Of a DNA stretch of 64,000 nucleotides, positions 42,465-51,378 are shown piece after piece. Positions within the stretch are counted from its first letter, which is position 1; every line of letters begins with the position of its first letter. The DNA is from Halorubrum xinjiangense (GTDB lineage Archaea > Halobacteriota > Halobacteria > Halobacteriales > Haloferacaceae). The stretch is taken from the NCBI RefSeq assembly GCF_900102375.1, contig NZ_FNBO01000001.1, forward strand, positions 510,800 through 574,799. Reading direction: 5' to 3'. Made by a program: the position numbers and the translations under genes. The notes under the pieces are model-generated. The model was not told where the DNA came from. It searched no databases and saw only the letters and a program-made list of their open reading frames with translations.

Positions 42465-43778
42465 TTAGTGAATATCAGATACAAACCCGCCAAAAGCGAT
42501 CCACCAAAAGATCATCTGAGGAGTATTGATTGGATAGGGCCCAATCTTACCACCAACTGCTAATCCAGTAAATATAGTACCAGTTAGAATAACGCCCAAA
42601 GCAAATCGGGTTGGTGATGTAGGTTGCCGGATCTCTTGGATAGTCCCACGAGAAACAGTCCAGCAGATATAAATCAAGAAACAACCTAATAGGATACCGT
42701 ATTGAATCATAAATTCAAATAGAAAATTATGTGGTCTTGTCAGCATACTTCTTGGTGAGCCTATTGAATTAGTGATCTCCATTTCAGCGCGCGTATATTC
42801 TCCCCATGGGTTTGGTCCCCATCCAAAGAAGGACTGTAAATTACTTGTTAACAATTGAATTGAATCAAAATACAAGGCAATTCTATTTGATATTAAATTG
42901 TTTAGACTTTCTAGTAGTGGCCTCACGGTTTGATAATCTTTAATCAGATACAATCCTGTCCAGAGAAAAAGTGGTGAAAATACAACCAGAGGTAAAATTG
43001 ATTCATTAGATGTCTTCTGTAACAACATAACGATAACAAAAAATATTGGTAAAACAAATCCTGCTCTCCCAGAGCCGGTTAACCAGTAAATGGTAATCAA
43101 TTGAGTAAATAGTATGTATGAAGATAAGAGATACAATTTTGACAATTTTGAATTTAATTTCACATAATAGACATATGAGAGTATAAGACCGACAGATGTA
43201 ATCGAGTATATGCCGCGTTCTCCAAAGAAACCAAAAGAATTCAACTCAATAGATGAATTACTAAATCTCACTTCCGGCGAGACATAACCATCATACAGTG
43301 GGAAGGCCATATCGAATCCAGATAGTGGTGTAAATGTGATTATTAGTGAATATAATGTAACGATAGTTAACCAAATAGTGAAAGTATGAAATATAATTTT
43401 TAGACTATTTTTGTTTTGATAAAAATAAATGACTGTTACGCAACCAAAAGCAATAATTAACGAATCTGTCAAAAATCCATAAGCGAATATTCCTAGCCCA
43501 ACAAGTACCGCCGCACTAAGTAGATATATCCATGGAAGTACAATTTTGTGATCTCGTAATTGTGCGTACGTTTGGTATAAAATAAACAACACCATCAGCA
43601 CTTTCCAAACATTTCGAATTGATCTGGGATGTACGCCAGGTATCCAGCGAATTGTAGTTAGTACAATCAGAATTTGGAGGATAATTAGATTAAAATTAAT
43701 ATATTCTCTCAAATTTTCTAGTTTGACGTTCGGCAAAGGCTTGGTTAGACGGCTTATTGAGTACATATTTTTTGACAT
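42465..43778 (-). CDS. Wzy-like polymerase / O-antigen ligase family membrane protein
   Basis: 437 residues with 10-11 hydrophobic segments and a large outer loop near 310-380 containing FFGWGPNPWGEYTRAE and RPHNFLFEFMIQYG, the RPHN-type motif of Wzy_C/O-antigen-ligase proteins. These polymerise or ligate lipid-linked glycan repeats on the outer face. The gene is strongly AT-rich, unlike the flanking chromosome, and has an unusual Shine-Dalgarno-like AAGGAGA about 9 nt before the ATG on the minus strand. Flanked on both sides by IS6 relics, which suggests lateral transfer. Confidence 0.82.
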   Translation of the reverse strand: MSKNMYSISRLTKPLPNVKLENLREYINFNLIILQILIVLTTIRWIPGVHPRSIRNVWKVLMVLFILYQTYAQLRDHKIVLPWIYLLSAAVLVGLGIFAYGFLTDSLIIAFGCVTVIYFYQNKNSLKIIFHTFTIWLTIVTLYSLIITFTPLSGFDMAFPLYDGYVSPEVRFSNSSIELNSFGFFGERGIYSITSVGLILSYVYYVKLNSKLSKLYLLSSYILFTQLITIYWLTGSGRAGFVLPIFFVIVMLLQKTSNESILPLVVFSPLFLWTGLYLIKDYQTVRPLLESLNNLISNRIALYFDSIQLLTSNLQSFFGWGPNPWGEYTRAEMEITNSIGSPRSMLTRPHNFLFEFMIQYGILLGCFLIYICWTVSRGTIQEIRQPTSPTRFALGVILTGTIFTGLAVGGKIGPYPINTPQMIFWWIAFGGFVSDIH

Positions 43779-43958
43779 AGATATATTCTCCTTCTTTTCT
43801 ACAGTATATACATTTGTCGAAGGGCGTCAACTTAGCGTGAAAGGTGCGGTCAAAAAAAGTAGTTGATGAGCTGAGGTTTCTTGCTCGCGTGGTTGCTATA
43901 GAGCGCGAGCAAAAAATATATTCACATGTGGATATAATTGGGGGAAACTCTACTAAAG
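43779..43958. other. Wzy-like gene upstream region with a long hairpin
   Basis: The first 40 bp hold a TATA-like GTATATACT (minus strand) and the RBS of the Wzy-like gene. At 43881-43912, TTGCTCGCG and CGCGAGCAA form a 9-bp perfect inverted repeat around a 14-nt loop followed by A6 on the plus strand; it could be an element end. No gene. Confidence 0.5.
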
Positions 43959-44356
43959 GGTCGCGTTAAGCTTGGCGTGAATTGTGGTATACGGTGAGGG
44001 CTTCAAGCCAATTTTGAGCTGTACATGGCGCGATAGTGCTGAAACGATTCGCGAACGATGATGTTCGTCATTTTATTTCTCAAAGGACATGTTCAATGGC
44101 ATTACGATTTCCATGACGGATCACTCGAAACCGATAGCCATCCTCAGCGATGACAGATTCGATATATCTACGTCATCGACGAGAAATTCTACGGTATTCT
44201 GTTGGTAACGCCAGTGTAGATCGGTCAGAAACCATCGCGTCGTCTGTCGCTCCATAAACGACAAGTCGACCCCATGCGGTATCTTCGCTGAGTCGCTCAA
44301 TTTCGGTCATAAGCACCCAGAAGTCGAGCTCCTCATCCACCATCCTTACGCGGCTG
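43959..44356 (-). mobile_element. IS6-family relic, copy 2, internally deleted
   Basis: Left end GGTCGCGTTAAGCTTGGCG and right end (read inwards) CCGCGTAAGGATG match copy 1. Between them lie recognisable blocks (GGCGTGAATTGTGGTA, TTCGCGAACGATGATG, AACCATCGCGTCGTCTG), but about 290 bp of the transposase are missing. No coding capacity remains. Confidence 0.75.
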
Positions 44357-44357
44357 T

Positions 44358-45785
44358 TCAGTTCTGAATTATAGACCTATTTGTTGTTCCGTAGTCCTGG
44401 ATGTATTTTAGTTCATCAATAATATTTTGAGTAGCATTTGATTTAAAAAATATCTCACGGTTGAATTTTTTTGTGTTTTTAGAATGTAGAGCAGCGTTTA
44501 GGTCCTGAATTGTTTTAATTGAGGTGGCAATATTTTTGTCGATCAGTGGTTGGAGAATATCTGTATTCTCGGTTTCAAACACAAATGTATCTAAGTCAAA
44601 ACAAAGGCCTTCATAGACAGCGGTCGATCCAACTCCAATTTGTGCTGTTGAATCTGTAAAAAGTTGATAAAGTGGTGGTTTAGACTCATCAATAACTCGT
44701 ATATCGGATTCTACGAGCCAAGGATACTCTTTTTGCCACCTTTCGTACTCACCTGGATGAAGCTTGTAGACAACTTTGTGATCGATCCGATCATCTTCAT
44801 GAACTTTAACAGCGAATTGCGAAAGTTTATCACCGATAGTTCCCTGTGAAATAAATAAGAGTTGTTTGGAGCGTCCTATGTCATCGTACATTTTAAGTCG
44901 TTGCTCAAGATATGGGTAGCCAACTGCTTTCACACGGTTCCCGGGTATCGGAAAAGACACATTTTTGCTCCAAAATTCCCCGAATGTCAAGATATAGTCC
45001 GGGAAAGTAGACTTATTCTCATCATTTGGATAATTATATCCAAAGTGATGGTCATAAATCACACCATGTTGAAGTTCGACAACTGGGATCCCTAATCGTT
45101 TACATGCTTCAATAAACGTTTCTTTCCCGTACGAAACGACCACAACAACTACATCCGGATTGATCCGATCCAACAGTCGTTCGTACAGCGGAAGGATAGT
45201 ATTCCGAACGTGTAGTGATTGTCGTACTTTTGAAATAAGGTCAATATCTAAGTCAAACCGAGATTTGATCTCCTCTTCAGCCTCTTGAAGACGAGAGATG
45301 ATGTCAGTAGGTATTGATGGAGTGCGGATACCAAGTCTTCGTTGGAGTGTCCCAGTATATCGAATAGGATCCAAATAGCGGAGATACTGAGTTTTAGCGG
45401 GATTGTGATGAGACATGAGGTGTGGAGATTCCACATGTATGTAATCAAATTCGTTCTGTTCATGAATCGGATCACAATAAATATCCCACCAGTAGCCATC
45501 TTCTTCAAGCTTCCTGCGTTGATGTCCGTAAAAAAGGAAGTCATGTTCGTCGGCAAAATATGGGTTTTTGTAGATCGAATATTTTAACCAGAGAGAAAGT
45601 CCTTTAAGATGTGAATTTATTCCGGCACCATGGTGTGTATGGGCTTGGCCTTGTCCCTTTTTACGAGTTATTTCCCGAAAGGTTCGAAATCGGATCCGTT
45701 CCCAGATTGGAATTTGTTCAACCTTTATTGAGTATAGGTCACAGTCCTTCTCAAAAGATTTGAACAGATCAGCCTCAGTGTTCAT
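44358..45785 (-). CDS. Capsule-type glycosyltransferase, GT-B-like
   Basis: 475 residues. The N-terminal half is helical and unfamiliar; the C-terminal half has a nucleotide-sugar-binding fold with VVELQHGVIYDHHFG, VKAVGYPYLEQR, VYKLHPGEYERW and IGVGSTAVYEGL. Such HGV...HPxE...STAVYE motifs occur in capsule glycosyltransferases and polysialyltransferase-like enzymes, which use CMP-activated sugars. It could therefore transfer the nonulosonic acid made at 33-40 kb (inference). AT-rich; a TATA-like AATTATAAATAAAA (45807-45820) lies 25-30 bp upstream. Confidence 0.7.
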   Translation of the reverse strand: MNTEADLFKSFEKDCDLYSIKVEQIPIWERIRFRTFREITRKKGQGQAHTHHGAGINSHLKGLSLWLKYSIYKNPYFADEHDFLFYGHQRRKLEEDGYWWDIYCDPIHEQNEFDYIHVESPHLMSHHNPAKTQYLRYLDPIRYTGTLQRRLGIRTPSIPTDIISRLQEAEEEIKSRFDLDIDLISKVRQSLHVRNTILPLYERLLDRINPDVVVVVVSYGKETFIEACKRLGIPVVELQHGVIYDHHFGYNYPNDENKSTFPDYILTFGEFWSKNVSFPIPGNRVKAVGYPYLEQRLKMYDDIGRSKQLLFISQGTIGDKLSQFAVKVHEDDRIDHKVVYKLHPGEYERWQKEYPWLVESDIRVIDESKPPLYQLFTDSTAQIGVGSTAVYEGLCFDLDTFVFETENTDILQPLIDKNIATSIKTIQDLNAALHSKNTKKFNREIFFKSNATQNIIDELKYIQDYGTTNRSIIQN

Positions 45786-46181
45786 TAGCCAATTTCTGAG
45801 TAAGTTAATTATAAATAAAAGAGTACCTATTTGCCGCTATTATTTAGATCAAAAACTAAAATACATCAATTGAACACAACAAATATCATGAATAAGTAAG
45901 TATATTAGTTAGAGTTGCGGCGCTATAAAACTGGTAGAGCTGTAAGCCAGAATGTGATTGGGTCGACGGCGCCCTAGGTAGAGAAATCGCTGAAGATCTC
46001 TCAATTTATTACTAAGAGTTTAAGCGATAGTTGTACTAAGCGACAGTCATTTTACACCACAGATGGATATCTCTATTTACGCTACCGCCGCTCCATTTTA
46101 TCATTATCTTCCGTTATAATATAATATTAGAAATTCTGTAATCAAACTATAAAATGCTTCAACAGTGCCTTATATCAAATA
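45786..46181. other. AT-rich gap without genes
   Basis: 396 bp. Contains the promoter of the glycosyltransferase on its left. A tRNA-like patch (GGCGC...GCGCC near 45922-45972) lacks a T-loop and anticodon arm and is not a tRNA. Nothing else recognised. Confidence 0.5.
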
Positions 46182-46663
46182 GACGTTGAGTTAACTTTGG
46201 CGTGAACTGTGGTAGATCGCGAGGGATTCGAGCCAGTCTTGAGTTATCTCTAACGCGACATTGCTGAAACGATTCGCGAAAGATAATATTCGTCATTTCA
46301 TTTCTAAAAAATACGTTCGATGTAATTCCGATTTCTATGATAGATCACTCGAAATCGATAGCCATCCTCAGGGAGAACAGATCCGATATATCTGCGTCAT
46401 CGACGAGAAATTCTACGGTATTCAGTTCATAGCGCTGGTGTAGCTCGATCAAAAACCATCGTGTCGTCTGTTTATTTACGATCGGATAGAAATTCACGTG
46501 AAAGATTTTGTTCGAATACGGATCAACTGCGCACCCTAAATCTGTAACTTCTGTCCATGATTACGGATTTTTCTACAACCGCAAGTTGGTCCTTAGAGAC
46601 AACCTATCTTGACGGTAAGTCAGCTTTATGAACCCAGTTGTGAATAGCGATGTGACTCCGATC

Positions 46664-47584
46664 TGCTTTGTTGAATCCGATGACGGTGTCGAGGTCACTG
46701 TTTGAATACTTGTTCGAGGTTGTAGACTGCGGCGGTCAACACCAGCTCACGGAACTCGCGGTACCATGCGCGAGAGTGAACAGCGGGGCCGAACTGACGC
46801 TTGATGGCCGAAAAGGCGGTCTCGGCCATCCAGCGCTGGCCGTATAATTCGCTGTCCAGCCGGGCGTTGTGTGCGTGATCGTACGCAGCAAACAGCCGAT
46901 GACGCAGCAAGGACCGAACGGAGGGCGTCCCGGAACGATTGGTCGTCATAGCCTTTGTCGCCGGCGATACTTTCTATTTTCTTAGTGTTACGAAGAGCGA
47001 CTCGACGGCCAGTTTGCGTGTCGTGAGGCCGGTGTGCCGAGCAGTAAATATCGAGGACGGTACACGAGTCTGTATCAACTAGGGCCGTCGTTTTCAGCGT
47101 GCGTATGTGGCGATCCGAGAGGTGTTGGTAGTGTCTCGATGACGTTCGCGGTCGAAGAACGTGGTATCGATGGCACCGTGCGAGCCCGGATCGCAGATGT
47201 TCGCGGGCTCACGAAGGAAGCCGCGCCACACCGACATGGGCACCCTCTCGAACGACCGGTACAGCGTTGAGGGTGCGGGAAATGCCGTCCGCCCCAGCTG
47301 TAACAGACCACGAACGCGATCCATCTCACTCGCCCAGTCCACGATTTCGCGGTACGTCGCATCCATGTGGACCCGCAAAAAGTGGAGCGTCACATGCTTC
47401 CATCCGGGAAATCCGTGGCCAGTCGGATCACTCACCGCCGTTGGACTGGCGGCACAGCGCTTTTGAGCCAGCGACGCGGCTTGCTTAAAAGTAGAAGAGT
47501 AGGTTAGTCACATTCGACTCTTCCGCTTCGCTACTACCTTCAGAGCGACGCTATCCCGCCGCCTTCTGCGGATTCAACAGAGCA
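46664..47584 (-). mobile_element. IS5-like element with 8-bp target duplication, nested in an IS6 relic
   Basis: 921 bp. Terminal inverted repeats TGCTTTGTTGAATCCG (46664 on) and TGCTCTGTTGAATCCG (read inwards from 47584) differ at one base. The flanking 8 bp CTCCGATC are identical at 46656-46663 and 47585-47592, an exact target-site duplication. Its transposase gene is broken, so it is immobile by itself. Confidence 0.9.
46695..47476 (-). pseudogene. IS5-family transposase, frameshifted
   Basis: Minus-strand blocks in order: FLRVHMDATYREIVDWASEM, STLYRSFERVPMSVWRGFL, GAIDTTFFDRER (catalytic Asp), then after a frameshift RTLKTTALVDT, QTGRRVALRN, ESIAGDKGYDDQSFRD (second Asp region), then after a second shift RHRLFAAYDHAHNARLD and YGQRWMAETAFSAIKRQFG (catalytic Glu). 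No in-frame ATG is visible at the expected start. At least two frameshifts. Confidence 0.85.
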
Positions 47585-47847
47585 CTCCGATCAATTTCGT
47601 ATACCTCGAAAAATGAAGTTGCCTCGCGTAGTAGCATAGCGGCCAAGTGACAACAGAACCCTATTTTAATCGACCTGCGCAGCGTTCGATCTCCTCTACA
47701 AACAACAACTTGATCCATGCGATACTATCGCTGAGTGGGTCAAATCCTGCCATAGACGCTTAGAACTCGTCCGCTTCATCTTCTAACTCAACGCAACTCA
47801 AATACAATTATGTATTACTAAATATGGATTGTATCTTTGAATAGGAT

Positions 47848-48723
47848 CTATAACGAGATACGATTGATGATCTCTGATAGTGAGTAATTATTCCATTTTG
47901 TCTTGATCAGATCTGCCATATTATAAATGTCCCCCGAATTAAGTATATACAAAATCATGAATTTTATGGAGATATCATTGATGCTAGTGATGTCAAGTGG
48001 CCAGTCCGTTCTCGATATTACTCGACTCTCTAATTTGCTATTAATACAGTCATCTATCTTGTCGTATCCTACAGGGTGACGTCCGTGAATAATTTTAACC
48101 TTATCATGAACTTCTGCAATTTTTGGTAATCGGTAATTATATTCTCTTGGTAAGGGAAGAAGTTGGATGTCACTCTCAAATAAAGCCTTTCTAAAAGATG
48201 GTTGGTTTCTTTCAAATTCGTCCTGTTTTTCATATAGTTTATTCCACTTGGTTAAAAAATCACATATTTTGGTTGATTTTCTAAAAACAAGAACACCAGT
48301 ATTAAATTCACAAAAAGATTCTGGAACAGAGTTAGATTTTTCAGAACACACGTTAGAATCAATTTTTTTAATGTCTTTGTAGGGGATACCAGTTCCAATA
48401 TTAAAAGAACAACCAAGGTCAAATTGTTCTATTGAATCAAACAGATCTGTTATAGGAGATGTTACATATGTATCTGTATCTAGAAATATGGTTTTATTGT
48501 ATGGTAATTGTGATGGAGATAATACAGAATCGCCCATATTATATTTTGGATTGTCAATAACCCTACATTCGTCAAAAACATTATTGCTGATTTTTTTATC
48601 AGATATGAGAGTAATATCTACATTATTATGTTTCAAAACGCTTTCGGCAGATTTCTTTGCTTCATTAATATACTTATCACCAGTAGCAATATAAACAATA
48701 CCTTCAGAGTCATTCTGTTTCAT
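47848..48723 (-). CDS. GT-A-type glycosyltransferase (GT8-like)
   Basis: 291 residues. GIVYIATGDKYINEAKKS, then KTIFLDTDTYV with a metal-binding DxD (DTD), and FCEFNTGVLVFRKS and KIIHGRHPVGYD towards the C-terminus. These features fit nucleotide-sugar transferases resembling GT8. The gene is the most AT-rich in the window and has many Asn/Lys/Ile codons atypical for a haloarchaeon, a sign of recent transfer. TATA-like TTATAGATATATA (minus strand, 48742-48756) is about 27 bp upstream. Confidence 0.72.
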   Translation of the reverse strand: MKQNDSEGIVYIATGDKYINEAKKSAESVLKHNNVDITLISDKKISNNVFDECRVIDNPKYNMGDSVLSPSQLPYNKTIFLDTDTYVTSPITDLFDSIEQFDLGCSFNIGTGIPYKDIKKIDSNVCSEKSNSVPESFCEFNTGVLVFRKSTKICDFLTKWNKLYEKQDEFERNQPSFRKALFESDIQLLPLPREYNYRLPKIAEVHDKVKIIHGRHPVGYDKIDDCINSKLESRVISRTDWPLDITSINDISIKFMILYILNSGDIYNMADLIKTKWNNYSLSEIINRISL

Positions 48724-48885
48724 CGTTATAATAGTGGAGCAGTTATAGATATATACCCTTTGGTATTCTACAAATTAGGGTCTGTTTGAGCATAATCAGA
48801 CTAGAGCTCAGACATATAAAGCAATATCAACTGTTAATTCACCAGCTGAATACAACCCGGAATATTCAGAGTAATACTAACTATT

Positions 48886-49938
48886 TCAATGATTGTTTAG
48901 TAAATAATCTGAAATAATACTTTCGTATTGTGTGAATCCTTGAGATAATGAGAATAGATCTACGGAACGCTTTCGACTCTGTATGGAATATTCATTGCGT
49001 CGTTCTTGATCCTTCCATACTGAATCCATCGTATCCTGAAATTCATTTATATCCGTAGCAGAAGTATACGCCACCGTATCTCCACAAACTTCTGGAACTG
49101 ACCCGTTTGGGGTAGTTATTATCGGAGTCCCACAGCTGAGTGCCTCGAGAATCGCCATTCCAAATCCTTCATGAAGCGTTGGAAGGACTGCTGCTCGTGC
49201 CCCTCGAAGAGCGTCTATTTTATCATCAATTTCCGCGTTTAACATAAAATGTACTTGATCAGTAATGTCCAATTCCTCAGTCTTACGGACCAACCTATTA
49301 TATCCACCTCGATCGATCCCTAACATGACAATATTCGAGACTACATCCGAATTTGCGATAACTTCCAGTAGAAACTCGAGTCTCTTTCTTTTTATATGGT
49401 TGTCATTGAGTGAGGAGATCGTGATCACGTAGTCTTCTTGCTCAACTGACGATGGCAATGATGTAGGAACCCCAGGCGAAAATTTTTCTGTATCTATAAA
49501 ATGGTGTAGTACATCAGGCCTTATCCCAGCTATTTCTTCGACATCTGATGCCAAGTACTCAGAGGTAACGAACGTTTGAGTTGCTAATTGGAGGCTGAGG
49601 CGGGTTAGCGACTGTTTCCATTTTGGTTTCTCAAGATAGTAGTTATCGATCTCATTGTCAGATCGTAGAACTACCTCGGATCCACCCGTAAACAGAATCG
49701 AAGGAGATCGGGCGATCTTGGAAGCGAGTATAGGAAAGATACCCGAGGTAGCCCATCGTACGAAGTATAAATCAGAAGTGAGAGACAAATCAGTTGGAGT
49801 CGTACTTATTTTTAATTGATATCCTAATTCGTTCGATAGCTGCTCTAATATCTCCAGTTCATATTTGTAATGGGTTGCTTTTTCTAGTGTATTTGGATCG
49901 GCATTGTGCGCATAATATTCGAGAACTTGAGCCGTCAT
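48886..49938 (-). CDS. Glycosyltransferase family 4-like protein
   Basis: 350 residues. GT-B fold: acceptor half with ILFTGGSEVVLRSD, donor half with VITISSLNDNHIKRKRLEFLLE, and the GT4 loop PTLHEGFGMAILEALSCGTPIITT, GSVPEV (Glu-x7-Glu donor motif). It adds a sugar from a nucleotide donor to a lipid-linked glycan. TATAT AATGG (minus strand, 49961-49970) is 26 bp upstream, giving a leaderless transcript. Moderately AT-rich. Confidence 0.84.
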   Translation of the reverse strand: MTAQVLEYYAHNADPNTLEKATHYKYELEILEQLSNELGYQLKISTTPTDLSLTSDLYFVRWATSGIFPILASKIARSPSILFTGGSEVVLRSDNEIDNYYLEKPKWKQSLTRLSLQLATQTFVTSEYLASDVEEIAGIRPDVLHHFIDTEKFSPGVPTSLPSSVEQEDYVITISSLNDNHIKRKRLEFLLEVIANSDVVSNIVMLGIDRGGYNRLVRKTEELDITDQVHFMLNAEIDDKIDALRGARAAVLPTLHEGFGMAILEALSCGTPIITTPNGSVPEVCGDTVAYTSATDINEFQDTMDSVWKDQERRNEYSIQSRKRSVDLFSLSQGFTQYESIISDYLLNNH

Positions 49939-50121
49939 TGTTGTTTCTGAATAGTGTAGCTATATAATGGTATCCGTTAAGAGGAAGCAAAGGGAATTGA
50001 AGACATGGCTGCTTACGTATTATCTCAGGAGATTTTGTCTGGATTAATTGGTTCATTCTGACCGCGATCTCGAACTGATTCGATCAATGCTTTTAATTTT
50101 GTAGAGATTGCCAGCACAATC

Positions 50122-51378
50122 ATGAGTTCGATATCGCTTGCTTGGGGCTATGGCTGCCGAAATGCGGGCGATATGGCTATTAATTATGGTTTCTTAGATT
50201 TTTTAGATCAAAGCTTCCGAGATTCAAAGATAGAAATTATTTCTCGATATGCTCCAAATCAGCCAGAAATACGAGAGACGAGAGATCGATTGGCCGAAAG
50301 AGGATACGAATTCGATTTATTGGGAGGCCCGATCCATTATAATCCAAAAAACCAATCGAGAGTAGAGAAAATATCTGCGTTGTCAGGTGATAGTCTGAGA
50401 TATACATCTGATATACTCAGACTAGATGACATTGATGACCGCTTCGGATCCGAAATGGCTTCCTCAATCCAGGATTCCGAATTGCTATTGTTCAATGGAG
50501 GAAACCTGATCCACCACAGTCCACACAGAGGATTCCTCCCGTACGTTCTAGCGATCATGTATCCATTAGTGGTGGCTCGACGCAATAAGACACCGTATGC
50601 TCTCTTACCTCAAACGATATTCAATCTTGAAGGTCCGTATGAACCGATACTCACATCTGTATTGAATGGAGCCGAATTTATTTGGACAAGAGATGATCGA
50701 ACATATGAATATTTGAAACAAAAAGCGTCGATCTCAACACCGGTACACAGAGGGTTGGACATCGGGTTTGTCGGCTGTCGTCAGTACGAGAAGAGCAGTG
50801 AAGACAGCGCGAAAGGAAATCATATCGCAGTCGTACCCCGATTTTCTGAACTCGGAGACACCGGCAATATACAGAACACGGATCTCAGTTCCGTAGAAAC
50901 TAGTCTAAAACGGTACATACAAACAGTCGTTGACGATGGGGATTCGGTTTCGATCGTCGTACAAACGAACTCCGAGAAAGAATGGGTCAACAACAATATG
51001 TCCTTTTTACAGTCAACAGGAGTTGACATATTCGAATCATTCGACCAAGATGAATTGTGTTCGTTCTATGCGAAATGTGATCTACTGGTAACTATGCGAT
51101 TACATGCGGGGATTTTTGGATTAACACAAGGTACACCGACGATCGGAGTGTATCGAGAGGAGTGGGGACCAAAGATACCGGGGACGTGGGAGGCACTAGA
51201 CATATCCGCGTACGCCAAATCATGGGACGAGATAAGTGTGAATACTCTACATGATCTTACTTTATCTGCCCTAGAACAGAGGAACGTCCTTAGAAAGCGA
51301 ATTCTTGAAAATATAGATGAGCGAACAACGGAGATGACTAACAAGCTAGAACACAGTATGAGAGAGGTACTAGACTAG
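50122..51378 (+). CDS. Polysaccharide pyruvyltransferase family protein
   Basis: 418 residues. The family N-x-GD motif appears in CRNAGDMAINYGFLDFL; LLLFNGGNLIH, PYALLPQTIFNLEGP and the C-terminal VTMRLHAGIFGLTQGTPTIGV follow, the R-L-H-x-x-I/x-x catalytic motif. Only weakly related to the protein at 40270-41427, so the two probably act on different sugars. TTTTAATTTT about 26 bp before the ATG is a likely TATA box. Converges with the heparinase-like gene and overlaps its stop by 4 bp. Confidence 0.85.
   Translation: MSSISLAWGYGCRNAGDMAINYGFLDFLDQSFRDSKIEIISRYAPNQPEIRETRDRLAERGYEFDLLGGPIHYNPKNQSRVEKISALSGDSLRYTSDILRLDDIDDRFGSEMASSIQDSELLLFNGGNLIHHSPHRGFLPYVLAIMYPLVVARRNKTPYALLPQTIFNLEGPYEPILTSVLNGAEFIWTRDDRTYEYLKQKASISTPVHRGLDIGFVGCRQYEKSSEDSAKGNHIAVVPRFSELGDTGNIQNTDLSSVETSLKRYIQTVVDDGDSVSIVVQTNSEKEWVNNNMSFLQSTGVDIFESFDQDELCSFYAKCDLLVTMRLHAGIFGLTQGTPTIGVYREEWGPKIPGTWEALDISAYAKSWDEISVNTLHDLTLSALEQRNVLRKRILENIDERTTEMTNKLEHSMREVLD

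Larger units (their letters stand above)
46182..47796 (-). mobile_element. IS6-family relic, copy 3, split by an IS5-like insertion
   Basis: The left end CGTTGAGTTAACTTTGG (from about 46184) and the right end read inwards CGTTGAGTTAGAAG (about 47793) bracket two IS6 parts: 46182-46663 and 47585-47796. Aligning to copy 1, AACCCAGTTGTGAATAGCG on the left continues in GATCAATTTCGTATACCTCG after the insert. Many substitutions and frameshifts; no transposase activity. Older than the insertion inside it. Confidence 0.8.

Noticed and set aside
45915..45975. Possible tRNA-like sequence (GGCGC...GCGCC)
   Set aside because: The T-loop GTTCRANNC and a clear anticodon arm are missing, and the acceptor lacks a 7-bp stem.
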